From positions 508,332 to 572,331 of the forward strand of contig NZ_BAABHD010000005.1 of the NCBI RefSeq assembly GCF_039541915.1: DNA of 64,000 bases. The letters are read 5' to 3'. Under the pieces are notes generated by a model, which was not told where the DNA came from, did no database searches, and saw only the letters and a program-made list of their open reading frames with translations. The first letter of the stretch is position 1, and the number at the start of each line of letters is the position of its first letter. Below are positions 8,608-16,621 of the stretch, piece by piece. Source of the DNA: Nibrella saemangeumensis (GTDB taxonomy: Bacteria > Bacteroidota > Bacteroidia > Cytophagales > Spirosomataceae). Made by a program: the position numbers and the translations under genes.

Positions 8608-8703
8608 GGACAGAGCGGTGCTTTTGTTTTTGTGATCCGTATTGAACGAAATTATTTTCCGATACCCACAAAGCCCGGTTCTGTCGATGAGCCGGGCTTT
8701 TTT
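8582..8703 (+). promoter_or_regulatory. Histidine attenuator: antiterminator and terminator
   Basis: Four pairing segments are readable. Segment 1 (8582-8587, AGCACC, inside the His codons) pairs with 8617-8622 (GGTGCT). Segment 2 (8609-8624) pairs with segment 3 (8670-8685) in 14 of 16 positions including one G-U, forming an antiterminator. Segment 3 also forms the terminator: AAAGCCCGG (8670-8678) with CCGGGCTTT (8692-8700) followed by further T. A ribosome stalled on the His codons blocks segment 1 and frees 2:3; a ribosome that reaches the stop codon covers part of segment 2 and lets the terminator form. The hairpin ends four bases before the hisH ATG, so it could also hide the translation start. 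Confidence 0.82.
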
Positions 8704-8706
8704 GCT

Positions 8707-9294
8707 ATGAAAACAGTCATCATCAAATACAACGCTGGTAACGTCCAATCCGTGATGTACGCGCTGGACCGGCTGGGGGCCAGCTACCTGCTCACCGACG
8801 ACGAAGCCGAAATCCGTTCGGCGGACAAGGTTATTTTCCCCGGCGTGGGCGAAGCCAGCACCGCTATGGCGTACCTCCGCGAACGTGGACTGAATAAGCT
8901 GATTCCATCGCTGAAGCAGCCGGTACTGGGTACCTGCGTGGGTATGCAGCTCATGTGCCGCTACTCCGAGGAGAATAACACCACCTGCATGGGTATCTTC
9001 GATATTGATGTCCGGCGCTTCCCGGCCACACCGGGCTATAAGGTGCCGCACATGGGCTGGAACAGCATCAGTAACCTACGTGGGCCGCTTACGACTGGGC
9101 TGCCGGAGCAGGCATATATGTATTTTGTCCACAGCTACGCGGCTGATGTTTGCGACTATACTATCGCCGAGTGCGAGTACATCCGCCCATTTAGCGCTAT
9201 GCTGCACAAAGACAACTTTTATGCGGCTCAGTTTCACTGCGAAATCAGTGGCAATGTGGGGCAGCGGATTCTGGAGAATTTTTTGAAGTTGTAA
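8707..9294 (+). CDS. hisH: HisH, glutamine amidotransferase subunit of IGP synthase
   Basis: A 195-residue class I glutaminase that supplies ammonia to HisF for imidazole glycerol phosphate formation. The nucleophile is C77 in LGTCVGMQL; the other triad members are H177 and E179 in QFHCEISG. The usual motif is QFHPEKSG, so Pro and Lys are replaced by Cys and Ile while His and Glu are kept. The oxyanion strand FPGVGEA is at 44-50. The ATG at 8707 is chosen over an in-frame GTG at 8632 because the longer form would run through the terminator hairpin and homology begins at MKTVIIKYNAGNV. It is the first gene of the attenuated his unit. Confidence 0.93.
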   Translation: MKTVIIKYNAGNVQSVMYALDRLGASYLLTDDEAEIRSADKVIFPGVGEASTAMAYLRERGLNKLIPSLKQPVLGTCVGMQLMCRYSEENNTTCMGIFDIDVRRFPATPGYKVPHMGWNSISNLRGPLTTGLPEQAYMYFVHSYAADVCDYTIAECEYIRPFSAMLHKDNFYAAQFHCEISGNVGQRILENFLKL

Positions 9295-9304
9295 GCGACA
9301 CACA

Positions 9305-10024
9305 ATGTATATCATACCCGCTATAGACATTATTGAAGGCAAGGCCGTCCGGCTGACGCAGGGCGACTACAACCAGAAGAAAGAATACAACGCCCGGCCG
9401 CTGGAAGTAGCGCAGCAGTTTGAAGACGCCGGCCTGACCCGCCTGCACCTGGTCGACCTCGACGGGGCGAAAGAAAAACGAGTAGTCAATTGGAAGGTAC
9501 TGGAACTGATTGCCGGCAAAACCAGCTTGCACATCGACTTCGGGGGCGGTGTACAATCCGACGACGACCTGCGAGTGGTATTCGAGTGTGGCGCCAAACA
9601 GGTAACAGGCGGCAGCATTGCGGTGAAGCAGCCCGATGTGTTTGAAAGTTGGCTGAGCCACTACGGCTCGGAAGCCATTATTCTGGGGGCCGACGCGCAC
9701 AACGAGAAGATTGCCGTTAGCGGCTGGCAGGAAGCCACGGAGGTGTGGGTGTACGACTTTGTGGAAAAGTATGTGGAGAAGGGTGTAAAGTATGTAATTA
9801 GTACCGATGTCGCTAAAGATGGACTACTGCAAGGCCCTTCCTTCGACCTCTACCGCAACCTGCAGGAACGCTCTCCAAAACTGAACATTATCGCCAGCGG
9901 TGGCGTCAGCAACATGCAGGATATAGAAACATTGGCTGATATGGGCTTGTTCGGCGTCATCGTCGGCAAAGCGATTTACGAAGGCAGGGTATCGCTGAAG
10001 GAATTGAGTACCTTCGTTGCTTAA
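9305..10024 (+). CDS. hisA: HisA, ProFAR isomerase
   Basis: A 239-residue TIM-barrel isomerase catalysing the Amadori rearrangement of ProFAR to PRFAR, the substrate of HisH/HisF. The catalytic base is D8 (YIIPAIDIIEG). The second catalytic Asp lies in STDVAKDG, the usual TDIxxDG position. The phosphate-binding motifs are FGGGVQS and ASGGVSN. It starts 10 bp after hisH and stops one base before the next gene, indicating tight translational coupling. Confidence 0.94.
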   Translation: MYIIPAIDIIEGKAVRLTQGDYNQKKEYNARPLEVAQQFEDAGLTRLHLVDLDGAKEKRVVNWKVLELIAGKTSLHIDFGGGVQSDDDLRVVFECGAKQVTGGSIAVKQPDVFESWLSHYGSEAIILGADAHNEKIAVSGWQEATEVWVYDFVEKYVEKGVKYVISTDVAKDGLLQGPSFDLYRNLQERSPKLNIIASGGVSNMQDIETLADMGLFGVIVGKAIYEGRVSLKELSTFVA

Positions 10025-10025
10025 C

Positions 10026-10691
10026 ATGGTGAAGCGCATCCTCATCCTACTTTTGCTGTTGTGTAATCTGCCTGTCTGGGCTGCTGTTGACTCTGTTCAC
10101 ACAGAGCGCTTTAGCCGACTGGCCCAGCAATTAAACATTCGACAGTCAAAACTGAAGCAGGGTGAATATCAGGTACGGGTTTGGGAGAAAGTTGCCCTCG
10201 CTTACGGTGATGCGCAGAAGCTTTACGTGATTGACAAGAAGCGTAAAAATGTTAAGCTGATGAAGTATACCATGTCCTGGAACAAGCAAATCTTCAAAGG
10301 TTTCACACGTAGTAAGCCCAAACAACAGCCGGACGAACCTTTTTGGCAGGAGATGGTGCAACTCGACCTCTTAACCTTACCTGACAAAGACCAGATTCGT
10401 GAGAAGATATTCCCGAAGCAGAAACCACGTGATTATAGCAGTCGTGTAAAGGTAAACAGCGATAGTACTGTAGTTGTGACAGCCCAGAAGGCACAAGGCT
10501 CTCATCTTATTATGGGAGACGGAGTAGGCTACATAGTTGAAGTACTGGGAAAAGACTATTTCCACACTTACTCATATAGTAACCCTTTGTCTTATGCCAA
10601 AGCCAGACCGGAGGTTGATGAGCTGCAGAAAATAGCAGTTATACTGTTTAAAATTAAAGGAGTATTTGGCGATGACCCACTTCGCTATTAA
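10026..10691 (+). CDS. Unknown exported protein inserted between hisA and hisF
   Basis: A 221-residue protein with a clear signal peptide (MVKRILILLLLLCNLPVWAA, cleavage near residue 20). The mature part is basic in its first half (many Lys, with WNKQIFKGF and SKPKQQP) and has no motif I recognise. The ATG at 10026 is one base after the hisA stop; a TTG at 10017 is less likely. The stop is 14 bp before hisF, so it must be cotranscribed with the his genes. Nothing links an exported protein to histidine biosynthesis; it may be a passenger gene or an envelope protein tied to amino-acid status. Base composition looks somewhat lower in GC than its neighbours (not computed). Confidence 0.7.
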   Translation: MVKRILILLLLLCNLPVWAAVDSVHTERFSRLAQQLNIRQSKLKQGEYQVRVWEKVALAYGDAQKLYVIDKKRKNVKLMKYTMSWNKQIFKGFTRSKPKQQPDEPFWQEMVQLDLLTLPDKDQIREKIFPKQKPRDYSSRVKVNSDSTVVVTAQKAQGSHLIMGDGVGYIVEVLGKDYFHTYSYSNPLSYAKARPEVDELQKIAVILFKIKGVFGDDPLRY

Positions 10692-10705
10692 TTGTACCTA
10701 CCTTT

Positions 10706-11467
10706 ATGTTAACCAAACGAATTATTCCCTGCCTTGACATCAAAGACGGCCGAACCGTTAAAGGCACTAATTTTATAAACCTGCGGGATGCCGGTGACCC
10801 GGTCGAGCTGGGCGCAATCTATGCAGAACAGGGTGCTGACGAACTGGTATTTCTGGACATCACCGCCACCGTTGAAGACCGCAAAACGCTCATTGAACTA
10901 GTCCGGAAGGTAGCGCATACGGTGAATATTCCGTTCACCGTTGGCGGTGGCATTTCGTCTAAGGCGGATGTGTCGGCGCTGCTGAATGCGGGGGCCGATA
11001 AGATTTCGATAAACTCATCGGCAGTGCGGAATCCGGCGCTGGTGGATGAACTGGCGCTGGAGTTTGGCAGTCAGTGTATTGTAGTGGCGATTGATACCCG
11101 CTATGTCAACGGAGAGCATATCGTACACACGCATGGCGGCCGCAAACCTACTGAACTCCGTACCATCGCCTGGGCCAGAGAAGTAGAAGACCGGGGCGCG
11201 GGCGAAATCCTGCTGACCTCGATGGATACCGATGGTACCAAAAACGGATTCGCCGTCGAGCTAACGGCGCAGATTTCCGGTTCAGCCAATATCCCGGTTA
11301 TTGCCTCAGGCGGAGCCGGTTCGATGGAGCACTTTGTCGATGTGTTCACCGACGGCAAGGCCGATGCCGGACTGGCGGCCAGTATCTTTCACTTTAAAGA
11401 AATTGAAATTCCGGCCTTAAAGCGATACCTGCAAAGCCGGGGTATTGAAATGCGGATGACGGATTAA
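10706..11467 (+). CDS. hisF: HisF, cyclase subunit of IGP synthase
   Basis: A 253-residue TIM barrel that condenses PRFAR with ammonia from HisH to give imidazole glycerol phosphate and AICAR. The catalytic D11 is in RIIPCLDIKDGR and the second Asp is in VVAIDTRYVNG. Phosphate-binding motifs are TVGGGISS and VIASGGAGSMEHF, with DGTKNGF near the C-terminal face. Length is standard. The partner hisH lies two genes upstream in the same unit. Confidence 0.96.
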   Translation: MLTKRIIPCLDIKDGRTVKGTNFINLRDAGDPVELGAIYAEQGADELVFLDITATVEDRKTLIELVRKVAHTVNIPFTVGGGISSKADVSALLNAGADKISINSSAVRNPALVDELALEFGSQCIVVAIDTRYVNGEHIVHTHGGRKPTELRTIAWAREVEDRGAGEILLTSMDTDGTKNGFAVELTAQISGSANIPVIASGGAGSMEHFVDVFTDGKADAGLAASIFHFKEIEIPALKRYLQSRGIEMRMTD

Positions 11468-11475
11468 TAACAGCT

Positions 11476-12081
11476 ATGAACACAACGATTGACTTTCATA
11501 AATCACCCGATGGCTTAATACCAGCTGTCATCCAGGATTCACAAACCGGCAAAGTGCTGATGCTGGGCTACATGAATCAGGAGGCTTACGAGAAAACAAA
11601 GGCCGAGGGGGTCGTCACCTTCTATAGCCGCAGCAAGCAACGGCTCTGGACCAAGGGCGAAACGTCCAATAATTTCCTGCACGTCCGTGAGATTCTCATC
11701 GACTGCGACGGTGATACACTGCTGATTAAAGCCCATCCGGCCGGCCCCACCTGTCATACCGGAGCCGATACCTGCTTTGACGAAGTCAATCAGGGACATG
11801 GTCAGTTTCTGAACTACCTGCAGAGTATCATCCACGACCGGAAACAGAACCCGTCGGAAAGCTCTTACACCTCAAAACTATTTGGCCGGGGGGTTAACAA
11901 GATAGCCCAAAAGGTAGGTGAAGAAGCGGTAGAACTGGTGATTGAAGCCAAAGATACCAACGATGACCTGTTTAAAGGCGAAGCCGCCGACCTGCTGTTT
12001 CACTTCCTGGTCTTGCTGGAGCATAAGAATATAAGTCTTGATGAGATCATTGCCGTCCTGCAACAGCGGCACGTAAAATAA
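11476..12081 (+). CDS. hisIE: HisIE, PR-AMP cyclohydrolase / PR-ATP pyrophosphatase
   Basis: A 201-residue bifunctional enzyme for steps 2 and 3 of histidine synthesis. The N-terminal HisI domain (about 1-110) carries GYMNQEAYEKT, the substrate region RLWTKGETSNN, the metal-binding DCDGDTLL and HPAGPTCHTGADTCF. The C-terminal HisE domain (about 115-201) is helical with KIAQKVGEEAVELVIEAKD and EAADLLFHFLVLL, the MazG-like metal-binding acidic residues. It starts 8 bp after hisF and is the last his gene here; hisG, hisD, hisC and hisB are not in the window. Confidence 0.95.
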   Translation: MNTTIDFHKSPDGLIPAVIQDSQTGKVLMLGYMNQEAYEKTKAEGVVTFYSRSKQRLWTKGETSNNFLHVREILIDCDGDTLLIKAHPAGPTCHTGADTCFDEVNQGHGQFLNYLQSIIHDRKQNPSESSYTSKLFGRGVNKIAQKVGEEAVELVIEAKDTNDDLFKGEAADLLFHFLVLLEHKNISLDEIIAVLQQRHVK

Positions 12082-12165
12082 GGTAGCCAAACAAATACCA
12101 GTTATAGAGGTTTGAAATATGAAGCAGCTTTCGTTTCTTTCAGAACACAAAAACCTCTAACCAGT

Positions 12166-12498
12166 ATGGGCTTAATTCTTAGGCTGTTGGTCAGTGCCGT
12201 AGCGGTGCTGATTGCTGCGTATATCATTCCCGGGGTGTCGGTTGATAGCTTTGTAACGGCACTGATTGTGGCCGTTGTTCTTGGCTTGCTCAATGCCATA
12301 GTCAAACCAATTCTGGTTATCCTGACGATTCCCATTACCATATTGACGTTGGGACTTTTCTATTTAGTCATCAACGTACTCATGGTTTACCTGACGGATG
12401 CCTTAATCGGCGGTTTTGCCGTGAACGGTTTTATTTCTGCCCTTCTATTCAGTATTCTGGTCGCCATTGTGACCTGGGCTATTGATGCCATTGTTTAA
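12166..12498 (+). CDS. Phage-holin-4-type small membrane protein (PF04020-like)
   Basis: A 110-residue, almost wholly hydrophobic protein with four predicted membrane helices (about residues 2-20, 26-46, 48-72, 86-108). The NAIVKPILVILTIPIT segment is typical of the 'phage holin family protein' / YvlD-like group, which is chromosomal and not tied to prophages. No phage genes are nearby. The ATG at 12166 is chosen over a TTG at 12112 because the hydrophobic domain begins there. It lies 84 bp after hisIE with no terminator between, so it may be the tail of the his transcript; a terminator follows it. Function in cells is not established. Confidence 0.8.
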   Translation: MGLILRLLVSAVAVLIAAYIIPGVSVDSFVTALIVAVVLGLLNAIVKPILVILTIPITILTLGLFYLVINVLMVYLTDALIGGFAVNGFISALLFSILVAIVTWAIDAIV

Positions 12499-12525
12499 TA
12501 AGTACCTATTGGGTGTTGCACGTGC

Positions 12526-12556
12526 AGTCAGGCTTGGGTGAGCCTGACTTTTTTTG
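12526..12556 (+). terminator. Terminator after the his/holin-like unit
   Basis: AGTCAGGCT (12526-12534) pairs perfectly with AGCCTGACT (12541-12549) around a 6-base loop, followed by seven T. It closes the his operon plus the small membrane protein gene. The rest of the gap to 12789 shows no convincing gene. Confidence 0.85.
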
Positions 12557-12789
12557 TAGCTATGCCGCTGTGCCGGTTCCGGGTATGTAGCCCAGCGTTT
12601 GTCAATCATTGAAGGAGCCAATTGGCCATACACTGAGCCGGCACCGAAACGGCCGACATCTGGAACGGCTACATCGAGGGCGCTATACGCTCCGGCGAAC
12701 GAGTAGCGGAAGACGGGATAATAGTTGTCTTTCCGTAACTTTTTATAGGTCGGCCTGTTCATTCATATAATTCACATCACAGATCGACC

Positions 12790-13566
12790 ATGAAACATAT
12801 CCTTCTTTTCTCTTTTTCCTTACTTTTTGCTTCACCAGGCAGCTTTGCCCAGTGCCATCCGGCTACCCTGGAGCAGAAAGCCTCCTACGTGAACGTAGTA
12901 AACACGCTGCAGCAGCAGTTTAAAAATAATATGCCCCCCGGTAACTGGCGTATTTTCGATGAGCGCCATTCGCTGGATAATCTGGAGCTAAGCAATGAGT
13001 TCGGTCGGCTCTTCCACGTTTGCGGTGACCGCTATAATCTGACACTTGAACGCGCCGGCACCGCCCAGGCCCGCCAGACTCGCCTGAATAACGCTGCCTC
13101 TCAGCCCGACACACTTACTCGGCAACCCCGTTCACTTGTCCTCAGCACAGACTCCGTCTACCGGGAGGCTGATCCCAGCCGGGCGCAGCAATTAGCCGAA
13201 TCAACGATTGACATTGATGTGGAGATGAACGCCGGCAATTACCGGCTGGAGGAACCCGTTAGTAATCGGTTCGTTAGCTCCTACAAAACCATTACCATTA
13301 ACGGTGTGCCGCTAGCCTTGCAGGTACAGCTAAAGCGAGATAAGAACGGCATTACACCTCGTCCGGAAACAGTCATTCTGCTGGGTAACTGGAAAAATAA
13401 CCTTAGCGCCGATAGTCGCAGCAACAAGATGTATCACTACTCATTTACTAAAGGGGGTAATCTGGTGGAGAATCTGGTGATTACGATTAAGGGGCCGATT
13501 GAGGTAGCCAATGAGATTGTACAGAAGATTGACTGGCGGGCGATTGGGAATACGCTGACGAAGTAA
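12790..13566 (+). CDS. Unknown exported protein
   Basis: A 258-residue protein with a signal peptide (MKHILLFSFSLLFASPGSFAQ, cleavage after Ala20). The mature part contains two Cys (residue ~22 and in FHVCGDRYN), a polar middle section rich in Arg/Gln/Thr, and a C-terminal segment with alternating hydrophobicity (SYKTITINGVPLALQVQLK; VENLVITIKGPIEV) suggesting beta structure. I do not recognise the family. It stands alone between the his terminator and a hairpin at 13569-13601. Confidence 0.6.
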   Translation: MKHILLFSFSLLFASPGSFAQCHPATLEQKASYVNVVNTLQQQFKNNMPPGNWRIFDERHSLDNLELSNEFGRLFHVCGDRYNLTLERAGTAQARQTRLNNAASQPDTLTRQPRSLVLSTDSVYREADPSRAQQLAESTIDIDVEMNAGNYRLEEPVSNRFVSSYKTITINGVPLALQVQLKRDKNGITPRPETVILLGNWKNNLSADSRSNKMYHYSFTKGGNLVENLVITIKGPIEVANEIVQKIDWRAIGNTLTK

Positions 13567-13568
13567 GC

Positions 13569-13601
13569 ATGTACCTTGCCCCCTTCTGATGCAAGGTACA
13601 T
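13569..13601. terminator. Hairpin between convergent genes
   Basis: ATGTACCTTGC (13569-13579) pairs perfectly with GCAAGGTACAT (13591-13601), an 11-bp stem with an 11-base loop. There is no T-run on either side, so termination activity is uncertain, but its place between two convergent stop codons fits a bidirectional transcript end. Confidence 0.45.
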
Positions 13602-13610
13602 ACGAGTACA

Positions 13611-16559
13611 TTACTGCTGCAACAAATAGGCCGTTAAATCGGCCAGTTGCTGCTCGTTCAGGCCCAGCGACACGGCATCGGGCATGAGGCTTGTGCTGTA
13701 TTGTTTGCGCGAGGTAATAGAAGCCGTTGGAATTGTGAGCTTTTGCCCGGCGGCATCTTTCATAACGACCGCCTGCTGCCCATCGCTCAACAAGAAACCG
13801 TAGTAGGTCTGCCCGGTTTTGGTGGTAATCAGCCAGGGCTCGTAGCCAAAGGCTAAGCCGGCACTGGGATTCACAATGGCATCCAGCAAACCATTTTTAT
13901 CAAACTTCTGGTGAATCTTGGTCAGCTCCGGACCTATGTCTTTACCCTGCTGCCCGTGGCGATGGCAGGTCGAGCAGGTGTTTTTGAAGATGGCTTGCCC
14001 GGCGGTAGCGCTACCGGTTAGCGCCGTTACCTTGTTTAGCGAAAGGGATGCCGTTGCGCCGGGGCGGGTGAAGTAATCGCCGGCCATGGTCCGCACCGAC
14101 TGATCGGCGTTCTGGAAAATCACTTCCCCCACCGCTTTCTTCACCGAATCTGGCAGCTTTTTGTCGGCGGCCAGGCCGACCAGCACTTTGCCGCCGTCCG
14201 GGTCGCGGGCCATGTCGAGGGCTACTTTGGTTTTGTCCTGTTCCGTAGTGTATTCATCCAGCAGTTTCTGGCGCAGGGTTAACATCTTCTGCTCATTAGC
14301 TGATAATTTAGGGGGTAGAACCTCATCCCAGTTGAGCAGCGTCGCCCAATCGTTGCCGCGCCGGAAGTTCACCCAATAGTTGGCCTGGTCGGCTATGGTT
14401 TTATCCTCCAGCTTTGTCAGGTCGACCATGGCCTGGGCGGCCGCAATATCCTTAATGAAGCCAAGCGCGACAATAGACTGCTTACGCGCATCGGCGGTGA
14501 GCGTTGGAGCAGCAGCCCGTTGTTTAAACAACCCAACTGCCGAAGCAGGATGCAGTTCCCAAATCAGATTAGCGGTACGCTGGTCCCATTGCACCGGGTC
14601 AGCGGGTAGGGTTGGCTTTAGGGCGACAAAGAGCGCTTCCTCCTTATTATCGGCCGCCTGACCGAGGGCATCCAGGTACCAGCGGTCCTGTCCATCGTAG
14701 CCGCTGACCAGGTTCAGCAGCAGGTCTTTGCATTGGTCAAACGGAACATCGCGCAGGGCAATGGCCACCTCCCGACGAACGGACGGAGAAGGGTCACCGG
14801 CAAGTTGTTGCAACTCCGGCATCACATTCTGTTCCACCTGGCGTAGCGCGCGCAGCGCTGCAATGCGAATATCCGCGTCATCGGAGCGCAGCAGCGTTTT
14901 CACCTCGGCAATGCCTTTGTTGCCCAGGTTCGCCAGCAGGTAGACCGCCCGCGCCCGGTGGTACGGATTTTCGGCGGTCAGCAAGTTCTTTACGGGCTTA
15001 ATGGCCTTTTCGCCTTGTGCCTTCAGTACTTCAAAACCCAACGCCCGTACATTGACGGCTGGATTTTGCAAGGCAGCTATTTGCCCTTTGGTACTTCGCA
15101 GGTCGATTTTGGGCGTTTTCAGGCTTTTGCCCTTCGGCGTAATGCGGAAAATGCGTCCGTAACCTTTTGAGTCGTGCATCTGGTGGCCGCCCACAATGGG
15201 GTCATACCAGTCCGCAATGTATAAGGAACCGTCGGTGCCCACGGCCACGTCACTGGGGCGGAACCACTTGCGCGAGTCGTTATCAACCTGATTCCATTTG
15301 TAATTTTCATCGACTGCCGGAAAGGTGCTTATAAAATCAACGCGGGGCAGCCGATAGCCGGCACCCTGCGGCTCGGGTTTGTAGCTGAAGATTACGTTCC
15401 GACCCGCTTCGGCGCTAAGCAGCATGCCCCGATACTTCGGTCCCAATTCATCGCCTTCGTAGAAGACAACACCTGTCGGCGAGCCGGCTCCGGTAATATC
15501 ACCGGAGGGCATGACGCCAGGGTCCTCCTGGTGCCAGTGGGCAATGGGTATAGTCTGCCCCGGCCGCTGGTCGCCCTGCCAGTAGCGGGTCCCATCCAGG
15601 CTGAAATACCCGGCATTCGCCCCTTCCATGAGCCAGCTTGTCCGACACGCCACCACCTGGTCGTCGTTGTCGTTCTGCCACATATTGCCAAAGGAGTCCA
15701 AGCCGAGTTCGTAGTTGTTCCGGAAATTGTGGCCCATTACCTTCAGTCCGGTACCGTCGGGGTTGATGCGCAACGCCAGTCCGCCGATCCATATCCGGCC
15801 ATCGTCGCTGACCATGTTGCCCTTGTTAATCTTGTTATAGGGCGTACCACCAGTATAAAGACTGCCCGACCGTAAGGTCCAGCCGCTTTTATCGGTCACC
15901 ACGTGCGGACCGGCATTACCGGTGTTGAAGTACCACTTACCATCTGGACCGACTACCAGCGCGTGCAGCGAATGGTCGTGGTCCAGTCCGCCGAAGCCCG
16001 TCAGCAGGATTTCTTTTTTGTCGGGTTTATCGTCGCCGTTTTCGTCGGTGAACACCACCAGATTCGGGGCGCAGGAAACAATCACTTTGTTGCCGATAAC
16101 GGCAATACCCAGCGGAGAAACGATGTCTTTGTCCTGCACAAACACTGTCGACTTATCGGCTTTGCCGTCGCCGTTGGTGTCTTCCAGAATCATCACCCGC
16201 TCACCTTCGGGGTGGTTCAGTCGGGTATTGGGCTTGTTGTTGAAATCGCGGTAGTTGACAGCCTCCGTTACCCACACCCGGCCACGAGCATCAACGTCGA
16301 TGTTGGTGGGGTTGTAAAACATTGGCCCTTCCGCCCAGAGGGTAGCCTCCAGATCATCCGGCAGGTATAGCTTGTTGGGATCATCGGCGAATACAGCTTT
16401 TGATTGTTCCGGTGCAGTGATACCGATAGCGGATTGCTGCGGCTCCGGACGCGGTGATAGTCCACCGGTTTGGTTCAACAGGAATAGGCCACCGCCCAGT
16501 AGCAACGCCATGCCGGGGCGGGTATATTGCAGAAGGGGAAGTCGGGTTAGGGAGAGCAT
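13611..16559 (-). CDS. Propeller-HEAT-cytochrome c protein (PVC/Pirellula type)
   Basis: A 982-residue exported protein. A hydrophobic N-terminal segment (about 12-30) serves as signal or anchor. Residues ~55-480 form the 'membrane-bound dehydrogenase' beta-propeller type (NPTNIDVDARGRVWVTEAVNYR, LEDTNGDGKADKSTVF, DHDHSLHALVVGPDGKWYF). Residues ~490-720 are HEAT-like helical repeats. The C-terminal haem domain has CSTCH at 862-866 and a likely Met ligand in SLMPDAV near 959. Such proteins are thought to pass electrons from periplasmic sugar oxidation, but substrates are rarely known. A TIM-barrel epimerase gene lies 62 bp upstream on the same strand, suggesting a shared sugar-related role. 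Confidence 0.85.
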   Translation of the reverse strand: MLSLTRLPLLQYTRPGMALLLGGGLFLLNQTGGLSPRPEPQQSAIGITAPEQSKAVFADDPNKLYLPDDLEATLWAEGPMFYNPTNIDVDARGRVWVTEAVNYRDFNNKPNTRLNHPEGERVMILEDTNGDGKADKSTVFVQDKDIVSPLGIAVIGNKVIVSCAPNLVVFTDENGDDKPDKKEILLTGFGGLDHDHSLHALVVGPDGKWYFNTGNAGPHVVTDKSGWTLRSGSLYTGGTPYNKINKGNMVSDDGRIWIGGLALRINPDGTGLKVMGHNFRNNYELGLDSFGNMWQNDNDDQVVACRTSWLMEGANAGYFSLDGTRYWQGDQRPGQTIPIAHWHQEDPGVMPSGDITGAGSPTGVVFYEGDELGPKYRGMLLSAEAGRNVIFSYKPEPQGAGYRLPRVDFISTFPAVDENYKWNQVDNDSRKWFRPSDVAVGTDGSLYIADWYDPIVGGHQMHDSKGYGRIFRITPKGKSLKTPKIDLRSTKGQIAALQNPAVNVRALGFEVLKAQGEKAIKPVKNLLTAENPYHRARAVYLLANLGNKGIAEVKTLLRSDDADIRIAALRALRQVEQNVMPELQQLAGDPSPSVRREVAIALRDVPFDQCKDLLLNLVSGYDGQDRWYLDALGQAADNKEEALFVALKPTLPADPVQWDQRTANLIWELHPASAVGLFKQRAAAPTLTADARKQSIVALGFIKDIAAAQAMVDLTKLEDKTIADQANYWVNFRRGNDWATLLNWDEVLPPKLSANEQKMLTLRQKLLDEYTTEQDKTKVALDMARDPDGGKVLVGLAADKKLPDSVKKAVGEVIFQNADQSVRTMAGDYFTRPGATASLSLNKVTALTGSATAGQAIFKNTCSTCHRHGQQGKDIGPELTKIHQKFDKNGLLDAIVNPSAGLAFGYEPWLITTKTGQTYYGFLLSDGQQAVVMKDAAGQKLTIPTASITSRKQYSTSLMPDAVSLGLNEQQLADLTAYLLQQ

Positions 16560-16621
16560 AGGATTCAGAAGGATTGATAAAAAAACGGATTACAATCGCG
16601 CCGGCGACCCGGTCCGTTGTA

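Noticed and set aside
12166..12498. Possible prophage marker (holin)
   Set aside because: The family name is historical; no other phage gene is nearby and the protein type is widespread on chromosomes.
12445..12762. 105-codon minus-strand frame overlapping the holin-like gene and its terminator
   Set aside because: It runs through a strong terminator and 54 bp of a well-supported gene, has no signal, motif or ribosome site, and a composition typical of an antisense frame. A decayed gene cannot be excluded.
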